The notes under the pieces were generated by a model. The model worked only from the letters and a program-made list of their open reading frames with translations, was not told the DNA's origin and did no database searches. Position numbers and translations under genes: made by a program. This document shows, piece by piece, positions 1 through 8,800 of a stretch of DNA of 64,000 nt; the first letter of the stretch is position 1, and every line of letters begins with the position of its first letter. Origin of the DNA: a virus; the IMG/VR virus record IMGVR_UViG_3300042544_001456, positions 1 to 64,000 of that record, one strand, 5' to 3'.

Positions 1-1096
1 CGTTGCTAACCATTGACTTACCTTGCTCCGGCGCAGGTCCTACAACAGGATTTTCGACTTCGATTTGTAAATTTGGAATGTTTGGCGAGTTAACTTTACT
101 ACCGTCAATCTTAGCACCGTTACCGCCCAAGAAAGAAATCAAAGAACAGTTTTGTACATAAGGCGATGATGCAATTGTAGGTTTAGTATCTGGCAAATAA
201 GTATAGCCAGTTCTACTAACAGTAACGTCATCCGGGTCGTCAAAAGCTACAGCATAGTCAAATGTATATAATGGAACAAAATTTTCATCGATTGCATCTC
301 TAAAAGTAAATTCTGCAAAATAAGAACCATTTCTAACACGCAACATATCTTGATTTGCATTCTGAGGTCTTATAATGCATCCACGCAATCCGTCACCTTT
401 GATAACAACGTTATCAGGAACAATGATTGGGTTATTTTCACTATAATCGCCTGCGGCAACTTTAATAGTTACTCGTGTTCCATTAACTGTGCTATCTATA
501 TTATAAACCATTTCGGAAGCAAGTTGACATGCACGTTTCACAGATCTAACTGGAAGATTTATACCGTCGTTTGCATCGTCGCCATTTTCCGAACTAACAA
601 AGATATTTTTGCCGCCGTAAATGTCAGCACTACTAAAATATAATTCGCCGTTTTCATCTGTTCCAATAAGAGATCCAGCAGGACCTAGGTTAGTTGGCAA
701 AGTCAATGAATAACTTGATACTAAATTGTTAGGTGCTTTAATACTAACACCTTCAAGTCCGCCGCCGACGTTTTCTCTAAAAGTTAAAGTATTTTCATTT
801 TCAATAACAACGCTATCTTTTAAGTTTATAGAAGCATCGGTTATATTAACTTTTTCAGAACCGTCAACTACAATAGAAACAATACCTTGGGAGCTATCGT
901 TTTCGTCTGTTACTGTGACACTGGTATTATTTTGAAAAATCCCTTGAGTAACATCAGTAACGGTGTTGTCATCTTTCTTTAAAAAGATTTTTCCGTCTGC
1001 TGTGTTAATTGCTAATTCGCCTGGCTCTAATTGAGATGCTTGTGGTATTTTTCCTGGGATAGCCGAACGCTTGTGTCTAATAATAGTAGAAGACAT
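1..1096 (-). CDS. Fibre-like virion protein with beta-helix domain (C-terminus cut by window edge)
   Basis: Open from the ATG at 1096 to the window edge; the C-terminus lies outside. An AGGAG ribosome site precedes the start. The N-terminal 30 residues (RHKRSAIPGKIPQ, then ELAINTADGKIFLKKDD) are of the type that opens many marine T4-like phage fibre and fibre-associated proteins. From about residue 170 the protein reads SSENGDDANDG and then ENNPIIVPDNVVIKGDG, the pattern of a right-handed parallel beta-helix. The same domain occurs near the N-terminus of the next gene upstream (1199-6064), so the two are probably paralogous in this part. It is the last visible gene of the minus-strand late operon and has its own late promoter and a hairpin in front. 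A role as tail fibre or head/neck appendage is inferred from sequence style, not from a named family. Confidence 0.75.
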   Translation of the reverse strand, partial: MSSTIIRHKRSAIPGKIPQASQLEPGELAINTADGKIFLKKDDNTVTDVTQGIFQNNTSVTVTDENDSSQGIVSIVVDGSEKVNITDASINLKDSVVIENENTLTFRENVGGGLEGVSIKAPNNLVSSYSLTLPTNLGPAGSLIGTDENGELYFSSADIYGGKNIFVSSENGDDANDGINLPVRSVKRACQLASEMVYNIDSTVNGTRVTIKVAAGDYSENNPIIVPDNVVIKGDGLRGCIIRPQNANQDMLRVRNGSYFAEFTFRDAIDENFVPLYTFDYAVAFDDPDDVTVSRTGYTYLPDTKPTIASSPYVQNCSLISFLGGNGAKIDGSKVNSPNIPNLQIEVENPVVGPAPEQGKSMVSN

Positions 1097-1141
1097 AAAA
1101 ATAAACTCCTATATAGGTACGGGTCAGGACCGAAGTCGCCC

Positions 1142-1177
1142 AAATAATTACAGTGATAGCAATCACTGTAATTATTT
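1142..1177 (-). terminator. 16-bp perfect hairpin between two late genes
   Basis: AAATAATTACAGTGAT (1142-1157) and its exact complement (1162-1177) flank a 4-base loop. It lies 22 bases beyond the stop of the 1621-residue fibre gene. The minus-strand 3' side ends in ATTATTTGGG, not a clean U run, so it may be a weak terminator, an RNA-stabilising 3' end or a processing site. The upstream arm overlaps the late promoter of the following gene. Confidence 0.55.
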
Positions 1178-1180
1178 ATC
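1173..1180 (-). promoter_or_regulatory. Late promoter (GATAAATA)
   Basis: The minus strand reads GATAAATA, matching the T4-like late -10 element (TATAAATA in T4, NATAAATA in marine relatives). It is about 77 bases upstream of the ATG at 1096 and followed by an AGGAG ribosome site. Confidence 0.6.
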
Positions 1181-1198
1181 TAGGAGTTATAGTTTAAT

Positions 1199-4100
1199 TT
1201 AATAAGGGCCGCCGTCAGGGTCACCGAAGAACGGAATTCCGTTTACGTCAACTTTTAACACTTGTCCAGCAGTACCTGCTGCTGTAACTTGTATAGCATT
1301 TCCGTTGTTACCGTATAGTACACCGTTAAGTGTAAAAGTTGTATTTCCAGTACCACCACTCGGTACTGTTAACTCTTCTGTAAATGTTACAGCACCAGTA
1401 ACATCTAATGTTCCGCCGATATTTACATCATCAGCAATTCCAACTCCGCCGCCTACAACCAATGCACCAGTTGTAACATTAATAGAAACAGTGTCGTCGT
1501 TAATTTCAACAGGACCGTCGACTGTTCCACCTGTTAGTTTATTAAGATATCTGTTTTCTACATAACTAACAACGGCTGTTTGAGTTGGTACAGTGTTGCC
1601 ATCTGGGACACCAAGGCTTGATGTTAAGTCAGTGTTGTCATTAACTTCTTTTAATTCAACACCAACCGGAATTCCGTTTCTTCTAAACGGACCAATTGCA
1701 GCAATACCTGAAAGATTTATTTCGTTTGCTTGTAAATCAATGGCGCCTGTAAGTGCATTAACAGTAAAGAAGTTTCCAACTCTAAAGTTACCTATTTGGT
1801 CTGTACTTGTTGAGAATACTTTACCGCCGTTTGTTTCGATAAACTCATTGTCAGCATCCGGTGTACCACCAAAGAACGGCAATGCGTTATAAGTAATACC
1901 AGCACCTACATATTCAAATGAATGTCCAGAAGTACTTACGGTACTAACGTTAATCATTTCAGAATATGTATTTTCAAGAACAGATACTACTCCTGGGAAT
2001 AAAGTAATAGATGCAACGCCACCATACTCTGCATTTAACGTAAAAATTGCATCATCAACTACATTTCCTAAATCGCCGAGTATAGATGTTCTCTTGCTGT
2101 TAAGATCTGAATCACCTAAACTATAGTTGTGATTAATTTCATCTGGTAATGCTGCACCTTTAATAACTTGTGCTATTTTTTCTACTAAAATATATAAGTT
2201 ATCAGCACTTGTTGTTCCAGCACCCGATCCTATTGTCTGAGTTAATGTAACTCCTTCACTTGGTGTAATAGCAGTATTTTTTGCAATTTGCTGCATTATT
2301 GTTGCAAGATGTTTATAGGTTAGTTCTGTAAATACTTCTTGTCCAACTATTACTGCATTACTATAATATGCTTGAGCAGCACGTCTAGTTTGTTTATTTC
2401 CGCCATACATCATATCATACAATGCTGCTTCAATAATATATACAGTATCTCTTTCACACTTTTCTACATTATATGTAAATCCTAAAATAGTGTTAGTTAT
2501 ATAATCAATAACTCCTTGTTGAATTGTCGGACTAGCATCTACTAATAAATCAACACTATTGCTAACAGAACTTGTTTGCCATGTAAAGTTAGGACTTTCG
2601 TTTTCCGGTGTTGTTTCAAGTCCAGTTGAATCAGAAAGTGCTGTAATTAATATATCAAGCAAATCTGTTGCAGTAGTGCTTTCAGTTGAGGTTCCGAAGT
2701 TTGGTGTTAAAATTTGCGGCTCTGCACTACTATAAGGTACAATAATATTACCTTGAATTACATCCGGTATGACTGCTCGTAGTCTACTTAATGCATCAAG
2801 GTATTCAAGTTCTTCACCTTCAATAGTAGTTGCACCTTCGTCAAAATAAGCTCTTGTTGCAACTAATGTTGCTAAGTTTCCGCCATAAAGCAAGTCATGA
2901 GTTATTGCATCAATGATATACCCAGCATTGTTTCTCCATGTAGTTTCATTGTAAACGAATCCTCCATGATTATTGTCAGTATATGCAATAAATTCTTCAA
3001 TTAAAAATGGTCTGTTGTCTTGAAGCTGTCTTGCTGAGTCAATTTCAGCAAACGACGCAACTGGCGGCGATGTAAAAACTGTACCTTCGCTAGGTAACTG
3101 ATCTTCTTCAATTATATCTAAGATAACGTCGAATCTGTTATTTACTTCTGTTTGTACTGTTGTATTTGCTTCAACTGTATTACTTGCTAATCTTTTTGCT
3201 TCTCTTATTGCTGCAATTGTAGCAGGATATTGATCTGCTGTTACAACGTTAGCATAAGATCTTTTGTATGCTAAACCAGCAGTTATACTATTATGATTAG
3301 TTTCTAATCTAACATCTCTTGCAACTGCATCAATAATAAATCCAACATCTCTTTTACATTTTGCTACAGAATATGTAAAATCAGGATACGTTAACAATAT
3401 ATATTCTGTAACTTGTGTGGCTACTGTATCTCTATTAGCAAATATTTGTCTTTTTGCTGTTTCAATGCCAGCAGCGACCCATGACGTGTCTGGATATTCT
3501 ATCTCTGGCAAGTCATCCAAAGAGTTATCAGTAATAACATCAATGATGATTTGTGTTAGATCTGTTAATAAATCAACTTCGGTACCTGTTGCATTTCCGC
3601 TTGAGAAATCTTGAGACAATGCGTTTAACGGTGACTTTGTAATAGAATTACCTAATACAATTTGATTAATAATAAATTGTAGTCTTTCGTATGCAGCAAT
3701 AGTGGCTTCAGTTTCTCCAAGACCGAGTTGACTAACTCCGTCTACAAAGTATGAATTTGCAACAGTTAATGTTGCACTATTACCTTTATAAAGTATATCA
3801 TAACTTAGTGCATCAACTATATAGCCTACATCTCTTTCACATTTTATTACATCGTAGGTTAACTCAGGGTAATTGTCATCTATCCATGCAATAATCTCTG
3901 CACGTATAAATTCTCTATTTGCTCTTAAATGATTTTTTGAACCTAGTCTAGTTAAAGTAACATTTGTCGGTGAAGGATATTGTAAGTCTGCTGCACTTGA
4001 GCTGTCACCTGCATTTAACAAATCGATAATTTCGTCAAAGGCTGCGTTGCTTCTTGCTAAAGCTGTAGCATCCGAACTTACTGAACTTAATCCTGCTACT

Positions 4101-6064
4101 TGAGTTTTAGCATAGTCTATTGCAGAAATAGTTTGTATTTTTTGATTAGATTGCACATATGCAGCATTTCCTCTAATATATGCTAATCCTGAAACTACTG
4201 CATTATAATTTGTTCCTAGTGCAACATCATAAGATACTGCTGAAAGTATTAATTTAACATCTCTTTCGCATTTTTCTTGATTGTAAGAAAGATTTGTAAA
4301 TTGTTCTGCAATATATTTTGTAGTTTCTTCAACAATAAATTCTTTGTTTGCAAGAATGTTATTTTTTGAATTTACAGTTTCTGCAGATAAAGACAAGTTA
4401 TCATAAACTATATCAGGAGCAACCGAGCTGTCACCTTCCTCGATAATGTTAATTATAGCAGCAAATCTTTCGATAATTTCGTATCTTGCTACTTCATTTG
4501 CTGGATTAGAATCTGGTATTCTTTCTAGTACAGCATCTCTAGCTGCTTCAATACCGTATATTGTTGGTGCTAATTGTTCTCTTAATACCTTTGCAGCGGC
4601 TGATCTTAAATAACTGCGGCCAGCCGCAACTGATTGATAGTTAGTACCAAGAACCATGTCACCTAATACAGCATCAACGATGTATGCAACATCTCTTCTA
4701 CACACCTCTTCTTCGTAAATTAACGGTTGTGTTGTTATATTAGTATTTGTAATATAATACTTTGTAGGATCGCCATCGAACACAATTACCGATCCTACTT
4801 GAGGTCTATCTCTAAAGCTATTAATTGTTATAATTTGATTTGTTGTAATATTAGCTTCTGCTGTTGCAATTACCGCATAGCCGCCGCCAACTAATGCTAC
4901 ACCCGGAATTTCTGTGTAGCCAGATCCGTTTTCAGTTATACTAATCGAAGTTACTTTACCAGTAGAAAGGTCGATAGTTGCAACTGCGGTTGCTTGTACT
5001 CCTCCTGAACCTAATGGGGGATCAATAACAACTGACGGAGCACTAGTATATCCAGAACCTTGGTTGATTACCGAAATACTTCCAACTGATGATGTATAAT
5101 CTTGTACAGGTCTTGCTGATGTATAAGGAGTATCGAATACACCGTCGGCTATTAATCCGTATGTACCAAAGTCGCTAACAGAGTTAGAAATAGATAGATA
5201 ACCACCATTAGTAGTTAAGAAACCAGTACGGCAGAAAACTGTGAAACAACTAACAATCTGTGTATAACCAAAGTTAGTAATATGGAAACCAATGCCACCT
5301 TGAGCAATTTGAGTAAAGGCGTCAGCTACCATTGAAAATACTAGAGATCTTTGATCGTATTCGTTACCGTCAACTAGCATACCGTTGCCGCCACCGGTTT
5401 CGTTAACACGCTTTGCTAATGGAACTCTTTCGTCGTCGATGATTGGTCTTGCAGTAGGTTCTACTCCTTCAATTTGTACAGTTTGAAATGGTACAAACTC
5501 TGTTCCGTCGTTAAGCCACGGGCCATTCATGTTTGTACAGTTTTGAACATAAGGAGAAACTGTAACTAGAGCACCTGGTTTAATTTTTACGCACCAGCCT
5601 GGATCTCTAAGTCCGCGAAATGTAACTTGATAGATGTAACAAGCATTGTCTACATAAAAAATGTCAGTTTGGTTATTTAAAGGCCAAATTTGTGTATTAC
5701 GCAAGCTAGTGCCGCGAACTGTTTGTCTTTCCTTTAAAGTTATCGGATTATTTTCATAATAATTGCCCGGTGCAAGTTGTATTGTTGAACCTGCAGGTGC
5801 TGCGGCAACAGCCGCTTTAATGGTTCTTTTAGCTCTATCCGGAGTAGGTCCAAGACCGCTATTATTGTCGTCGCCTTCTAATGATACATAATACGTTAAT
5901 TGATTTTCTTCGGATCCTGCAATATTTCCGGTAACTCTCAAGTTTCCTGTTATATTTACAATACCACTTGCAGGTTTAATATCAACGTCGCCGTCACTTT
6001 TAATAACGAGCTGTTGATCTCCTATATTTCTTCTGTGTAATACTTGATCTTTAATGTATCTCAT
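1199..6064 (-). CDS. Very large fibre-like virion protein with beta-helix head and six internal repeats
   Basis: 1621 residues. Residues 1-55 resemble a fibre attachment region (DGDVDIKPASGIVNITG). Residues about 58-310 form a predicted beta-helix (GDDNNSGLGPTPDRAKRTI, APGNYYENNPITL), paralogous to the partial gene downstream. Around 325-400 are two glycine-rich modules of the form GSGYTSAPSVVI. Residues about 445-1240 hold six repeats built on an (E)KCxRDVxYIVDAVxYD motif. The C-terminal 250 residues look like a fibre tip or trimerisation region (GGGVGIADDVNIGGTLDVTG, SGGTGNTTF). It lies 4 bases downstream of 6069-6401 in one late operon. It is probably a long tail fibre or collar appendage used in host contact. 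No family name is certain. Confidence 0.75.
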   Translation of the reverse strand: MRYIKDQVLHRRNIGDQQLVIKSDGDVDIKPASGIVNITGNLRVTGNIAGSEENQLTYYVSLEGDDNNSGLGPTPDRAKRTIKAAVAAAPAGSTIQLAPGNYYENNPITLKERQTVRGTSLRNTQIWPLNNQTDIFYVDNACYIYQVTFRGLRDPGWCVKIKPGALVTVSPYVQNCTNMNGPWLNDGTEFVPFQTVQIEGVEPTARPIIDDERVPLAKRVNETGGGNGMLVDGNEYDQRSLVFSMVADAFTQIAQGGIGFHITNFGYTQIVSCFTVFCRTGFLTTNGGYLSISNSVSDFGTYGLIADGVFDTPYTSARPVQDYTSSVGSISVINQGSGYTSAPSVVIDPPLGSGGVQATAVATIDLSTGKVTSISITENGSGYTEIPGVALVGGGYAVIATAEANITTNQIITINSFRDRPQVGSVIVFDGDPTKYYITNTNITTQPLIYEEEVCRRDVAYIVDAVLGDMVLGTNYQSVAAGRSYLRSAAAKVLREQLAPTIYGIEAARDAVLERIPDSNPANEVARYEIIERFAAIINIIEEGDSSVAPDIVYDNLSLSAETVNSKNNILANKEFIVEETTKYIAEQFTNLSYNQEKCERDVKLILSAVSYDVALGTNYNAVVSGLAYIRGNAAYVQSNQKIQTISAIDYAKTQVAGLSSVSSDATALARSNAAFDEIIDLLNAGDSSSAADLQYPSPTNVTLTRLGSKNHLRANREFIRAEIIAWIDDNYPELTYDVIKCERDVGYIVDALSYDILYKGNSATLTVANSYFVDGVSQLGLGETEATIAAYERLQFIINQIVLGNSITKSPLNALSQDFSSGNATGTEVDLLTDLTQIIIDVITDNSLDDLPEIEYPDTSWVAAGIETAKRQIFANRDTVATQVTEYILLTYPDFTYSVAKCKRDVGFIIDAVARDVRLETNHNSITAGLAYKRSYANVVTADQYPATIAAIREAKRLASNTVEANTTVQTEVNNRFDVILDIIEEDQLPSEGTVFTSPPVASFAEIDSARQLQDNRPFLIEEFIAYTDNNHGGFVYNETTWRNNAGYIIDAITHDLLYGGNLATLVATRAYFDEGATTIEGEELEYLDALSRLRAVIPDVIQGNIIVPYSSAEPQILTPNFGTSTESTTATDLLDILITALSDSTGLETTPENESPNFTWQTSSVSNSVDLLVDASPTIQQGVIDYITNTILGFTYNVEKCERDTVYIIEAALYDMMYGGNKQTRRAAQAYYSNAVIVGQEVFTELTYKHLATIMQQIAKNTAITPSEGVTLTQTIGSGAGTTSADNLYILVEKIAQVIKGAALPDEINHNYSLGDSDLNSKRTSILGDLGNVVDDAIFTLNAEYGGVASITLFPGVVSVLENTYSEMINVSTVSTSGHSFEYVGAGITYNALPFFGGTPDADNEFIETNGGKVFSTSTDQIGNFRVGNFFTVNALTGAIDLQANEINLSGIAAIGPFRRNGIPVGVELKEVNDNTDLTSSLGVPDGNTVPTQTAVVSYVENRYLNKLTGGTVDGPVEINDDTVSINVTTGALVVGGGVGIADDVNIGGTLDVTGAVTFTEELTVPSGGTGNTTFTLNGVLYGNNGNAIQVTAAGTAGQVLKVDVNGIPFFGDPDGGPY
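2430..4725 (-). repeat. Six degenerate protein repeats (KCxRDVxYIVDAV) within the fibre gene
   Basis: Six copies begin near 4715, 4288, 3860, 3376, 2955 and 2472 on the minus strand, so the period is about 140-160 codons. Each starts with a short aromatic strand (LTYD, FTYS, FTYN), then KCERDVGYIVDA or a variant, then a Gly-Asn turn (GTN or GGN). Copies 1, 2 and 4 carry the GTNYNS-AG-AY form; copies 3, 5 and 6 carry the GNxAT-A-YF form. Copy 5 has lost the Cys-Glu-Arg-Asp core (TWRNNAGYIIDA). The DNA copies are diverged, so this is an old protein-level repeat. Confidence 0.7.
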
Positions 6065-6068
6065 AAGC

Positions 6069-6401
6069 TTATACTTCTAAATAACTAATAGTAGTTGATA
6101 ATTTGTCAGGGTCTGTACTAATCATAATAATCCTATCATTTTCTTCTAGGATTATTCTTTCTGTGCTTAGTGTAAAAGTTTCTTGTGCAGGAACAGATAC
6201 ATTGTTTAAAATTTTATTTGTGTTACTAGTTGACCCACCAACACCTTTTGTTATGTGCATGTCAAATGTACTATCATTTGCAGAATCGTTGCTAGAAGCA
6301 TAATTACAAACCAAGATAGTTGTTATAGCCCATCTTTTATCAGCTGGTACTTCTAAAACTGTTGTATTAATTTCTCCGATTAAACTGCTTGTAATTGCCA
6401 T
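6069..6401 (-). CDS. Small virion-associated protein, unknown function
   Basis: 110 residues, mostly predicted beta strand, with no signal peptide or membrane segment. It opens MAITSSLIGEINTTVLEVP and contains KRWAITTILVCNYAS, then ends with a strand-rich segment. The style matches small fibre-joining or decoration proteins next to fibre genes in marine T4-like phages, but I do not recognise a named family. It lies 4 bases upstream of the large fibre gene and 12 bases downstream of 6414-7457, inside the minus-strand late operon. A structural role is inferred from this position. Confidence 0.6.
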   Translation of the reverse strand: MAITSSLIGEINTTVLEVPADKRWAITTILVCNYASSNDSANDSTFDMHITKGVGGSTSNTNKILNNVSVPAQETFTLSTERIILEENDRIIMISTDPDKLSTTISYLEV

Positions 6402-6413
6402 CTGTTAATTCCT

Positions 6414-7457
6414 TTAAAATATTATACTATACAACAATGCTTTATTTCTGCTAACTAATTCATCTGAGATTCCGGTGTCATTTTTAAAATATATACCTGT
6501 GCCGCCGTCTCCTGCTGCATTAGCATAAAATGTTACACCGTCGGCTGGTGTAGTAGGTTCCACTTGATTAGTTATGTTAAGATAAGTATCAACTTGTAGA
6601 ATACCAGTGCCATTAGGATCAATAATTATATCTTGATTCGTACCAGTAGATGATATAGTATTACTACTAATGCTAATAGAATTTAATTCAATTCTATTAG
6701 AAAACATAGTAGCTTTAACAAGTCCATCAACTGTAAACGTAATTTTACTTATAGGATCACCGGCAGCAAGATCTGAAACTTCAACTTCGGTGTCACCTAA
6801 CGGTTTATCAAGTTTATATGGAAAATTGTAACTTGTGTACGCTTTAACATAATCTTTAACAGACTTAATATTTGGGATTATATCGTCGTCGTAAGGATTA
6901 GATAAACTATCAGGATTTGATAAGTTTGGTGTGATGTTTGATCCAGTATAAGGAAAGACTTGCTTTTCGTAATCTGTCGTTCCACTTACTGACACAACAG
7001 ATGTTATAGACCCCATTCCTGTAGGCCCGGAACCTAATAGAATCAAATCTTCGCTGTTATATGTCCCAATGAAGTTAGTGTATATACCAACTAATGCATT
7101 ATTGTCGTTTGCAAATGTATAGGCGCCAGTAGTTTGGCCCCCAGTCTGTGAGTCTTTGAAGACTTTTGTTTCATCAAATAAAAATAGTGCGTCTGGTCTA
7201 TTACCACGATTAATAATAAGTCCAGCATTTCGTAAAAAAACGCCGCCTGTTGGTTCAGGATATCCAGGATCTCCTGAATTTAGAGTTATTGTATTATCGC
7301 TAATTACAAGATCTGTACTTTCAATTGTAGTAGTTGTGCCTTCGACTAATAAGTCTCCAGACACTGTCACACTCGAATCTAATGTTATAAATCCTGACGG
7401 CTTAACTTTAATTACATACTCGTCAACACCAAACGCAGCTACTTTTTTTGATGACAT
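6414..7457 (-). CDS. Virion structural protein, fibre-like
   Basis: 347 residues. The N-terminus (VDEYVIKVKPSGFITLDS, then VTVSGDLLVEGTTTTIEST) is a beta-strand repeat region typical of fibre-type proteins that begin with predicted solenoid strands. The middle has GGVFLRNAGLIINRGNRPD. The C-terminal part has another strand-rich repeat (NRIELNSISISSNTISS). It sits between 7468-7860 and 6069-6401 with 10- and 12-base gaps, so the genes are co-transcribed from the late promoter at 7942-7949. Probably a fibre or whisker component. No enzymatic motif is seen and the exact role is unknown. Confidence 0.6.
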   Translation of the reverse strand: MSSKKVAAFGVDEYVIKVKPSGFITLDSSVTVSGDLLVEGTTTTIESTDLVISDNTITLNSGDPGYPEPTGGVFLRNAGLIINRGNRPDALFLFDETKVFKDSQTGGQTTGAYTFANDNNALVGIYTNFIGTYNSEDLILLGSGPTGMGSITSVVSVSGTTDYEKQVFPYTGSNITPNLSNPDSLSNPYDDDIIPNIKSVKDYVKAYTSYNFPYKLDKPLGDTEVEVSDLAAGDPISKITFTVDGLVKATMFSNRIELNSISISSNTISSTGTNQDIIIDPNGTGILQVDTYLNITNQVEPTTPADGVTFYANAAGDGGTGIYFKNDTGISDELVSRNKALLYSIIF

Positions 7458-7467
7458 TTTTTATCCC

Positions 7468-7860
7468 TTAGGCAATAGCAGTCAGTACAATGTAGTCGTT
7501 TGAGCTATCGTTTTCTAAGACCCAGGTATATCTATTTCCGGAAAAATCAGTAGCAACACGCTTTGTAATTTTTCTAATGTTAATTTGTGTTCCGGAGTTT
7601 GTATTTAAAAATCCAAACATTCTCATTTCATTTGCAGCATTAGGTGTACTGTTTTGTAATACGTAATAATCATATGTAGAACTAGTACCAATAGTTCCAA
7701 CGCGAGTGCATTGGAATGTTTTTGCACCACGTTGCTTGAGAATTACTCCGTCAGTTCTTAAAGAACCGTCATACAATTCTACTCTAATACCAGTGTTTGA
7801 ACTTGCATATGTACCAATAGCATCAATACCAAGTACATCTTTTCTTAGTGGACGTCCCAT
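7468..7860 (-). CDS. Small virion protein, first gene of the fibre operon
   Basis: 130 residues, beginning MGRPLRKDVLGIDAIGTY. This start, with ILKQRGAKTFQ in the middle, is familiar from small structural proteins of T4-like marine phages; I know no defined function. The protein is predicted beta-rich with Ser/Thr/Asn-rich loops. It is the first gene behind the late promoter at 7942-7949 and has a strong AAGGAG ribosome site. It starts the run of structural genes that continues past the left window edge. Confidence 0.6.
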   Translation of the reverse strand: MGRPLRKDVLGIDAIGTYASSNTGIRVELYDGSLRTDGVILKQRGAKTFQCTRVGTIGTSSTYDYYVLQNSTPNAANEMRMFGFLNTNSGTQINIRKITKRVATDFSGNRYTWVLENDSSNDYIVLTAIA

Positions 7861-7941
7861 TGTTTTCTCCTTAATTGACGTTCTAGGTCTACGCGGTGGG
7901 TTTCCGCATAAAGTACACCATACAGCATACTCTCGACATAG

Positions 7942-7949
7942 TATTTATC
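7942..7949 (-). promoter_or_regulatory. Late promoter (GATAAATA) of the fibre operon
   Basis: The minus strand reads TGATAAATAC. It lies 82 bases upstream of the ATG at 7860 and about 30 bases past the terminator of the preceding gene, where a fresh late promoter would be expected. Confidence 0.65.
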
Positions 7950-7980
7950 AAATAAGTAAAAATGGGTTATGTACCTATAA

Positions 7981-8005
7981 AATAATCCGCACAAGGCGGA
8001 TTATT
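7981..8005 (-). terminator. Intrinsic terminator after the small-gene pair
   Basis: AATAATCCGC (7981-7990) pairs perfectly with 7996-8005 around a 5-base loop. On the minus strand the stem is followed by TTATAGG after its own ATTATT end. It overlaps the stop codon of 8001-8273, so it ends that transcript just before the late promoter at 7942-7949. Confidence 0.65.
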
Positions 8006-8273
8006 TAGATAAGGTTGCTAAAAACTCTAATTTAGAGATTTTTTTAAATATCTGTTCTGCTTCTTCTTTTATTTTATTTGCTTTTTCTAAAGAACCGACA
8101 GAACGTTTTTGAAAGTGTTGCTGCATATTCTTTTGATATTGAATACGCATTTCTTCAAATGTTTTTTGTATTTTATAAATCTGGGGAGCATATCCGCGAT
8201 GCTCCTTACGCCATGTTTTTAAAGTATTCATAGAATCTTGCCAAAAGGTATCTTCTTCCACGGTAGCCCTCAA
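8001..8273 (-). CDS. Small basic/coiled-coil protein, unknown function
   Basis: 90 residues if read from the TTG at 8273, which overlaps the stop of the upstream gene as TTGA. The in-frame GTG five codons in is the alternative start. The middle is helical and charged (KIQKTFEEMRIQYQKNMQQ and EKANKIKEEAEQIFKKISK), so a coiled coil is likely. No family recognised. It is translationally coupled to 8270-8512 and ends inside an intrinsic terminator. Confidence 0.5.
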   Translation of the reverse strand: MRATVEEDTFWQDSMNTLKTWRKEHRGYAPQIYKIQKTFEEMRIQYQKNMQQHFQKRSVGSLEKANKIKEEAEQIFKKISKLEFLATLSK

Positions 8274-8512
8274 TCTACTGTTTGATGTAGATACTTTTTA
8301 TAATACTCTTTTGTATCCTTGTCAAGTTCTTCTTCGAATATTTTATTTGGATATTTAACAAGATAAAAAGTTTTTTGTTTATCTGTTAGCCATACAATTT
8401 TACCGCCTGCACGTGATGAGTTAGTTAGCTTGGTCCAAATTCTATAGCAACGTTTTCGATTTTTATTTTTAGGATTTTGAGGAATCTTTGATTCCCAAGG
8501 TTTTTGTTTCAT
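8270..8512 (-). CDS. Small basic protein, unknown function
   Basis: 80 residues from the ATG at 8512, chosen over longer upstream reading because an AAAGG site lies 7 bases before it and the region further upstream shows no coding character. The N-terminus is rich in Lys/Arg/Asn/Pro (MKQKPWESKIPQNPKNKNRK). A short strand-turn segment follows (GGKIVWLTDKQKTFYLVKYP), then an acidic helix. Possibly a nucleic-acid-binding or virion-associated small protein; this is only a guess from charge. It is coupled by overlap to 8001-8273. Confidence 0.5.
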   Translation of the reverse strand: MKQKPWESKIPQNPKNKNRKRCYRIWTKLTNSSRAGGKIVWLTDKQKTFYLVKYPNKIFEEELDKDTKEYYKKYLHQTVD

Positions 8513-8800
8513 ATTAAACCTTTGATTATAACAGTGTAGGAAAGTGAGTAATAAGTAAAGCAACTTGCAAAAAACAAAGTGCAACCCACAATGTGCAACG
8601 GAATGTTTATTTCTAGCGAGCAAAATGCAGACCAACAAGGGTATAATAAAACGCTAGAGCACACAATCAGGGTTAATAAAACCGGAGTCTTATTACGGAC
8701 ATATGTTTCTTTCAAGGAAACAGTAACCTATCCTCTTCTCTTTCCTACTACCGGGTAGTTTGCCTACTCACCTAAAGCAAGTAGGCTATACTACCAAAAC
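8513..8800 (-). other. Gene-poor 288-base interval with a two-part hairpin
   Basis: No convincing gene. It holds a direct repeat GTGCAAC at 8579-8585 and 8593-8599. It also holds a long hairpin: GGTAGT (8754-8759) with ACTACC (8790-8795) outside, and GCCTACT (8762-8768) with AGTAGGC (8780-8786) inside. There is no U run, so it does not look like a simple terminator although it directly follows the stop at 8801. A second ACTACC at 8747-8752 could compete for the GGTAGT arm. Confidence 0.5.

Noticed and set aside
350-643. 97-residue plus-strand frame inside the partial fibre gene, and similar antisense frames at 17288-17656, 52252-52797 and 54006-54440
   Set aside because: They lie opposite clear coding genes with family-supported or repeat-supported proteins; no ribosome sites and no known motifs.
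8525-8533. TGTTATAAT extended -10 on the minus strand before the ATG at 8512
   Set aside because: The start of RNA would fall inside or after the ribosome site, and there is no -35 box at the right distance.
8509-8715. 68-residue frame with hydrophobic stretches and a TTG start on the minus strand
   Set aside because: No ribosome site, overlaps the better-supported start at 8512, and the hydrophobic pattern has no charged boundary; likely chance.
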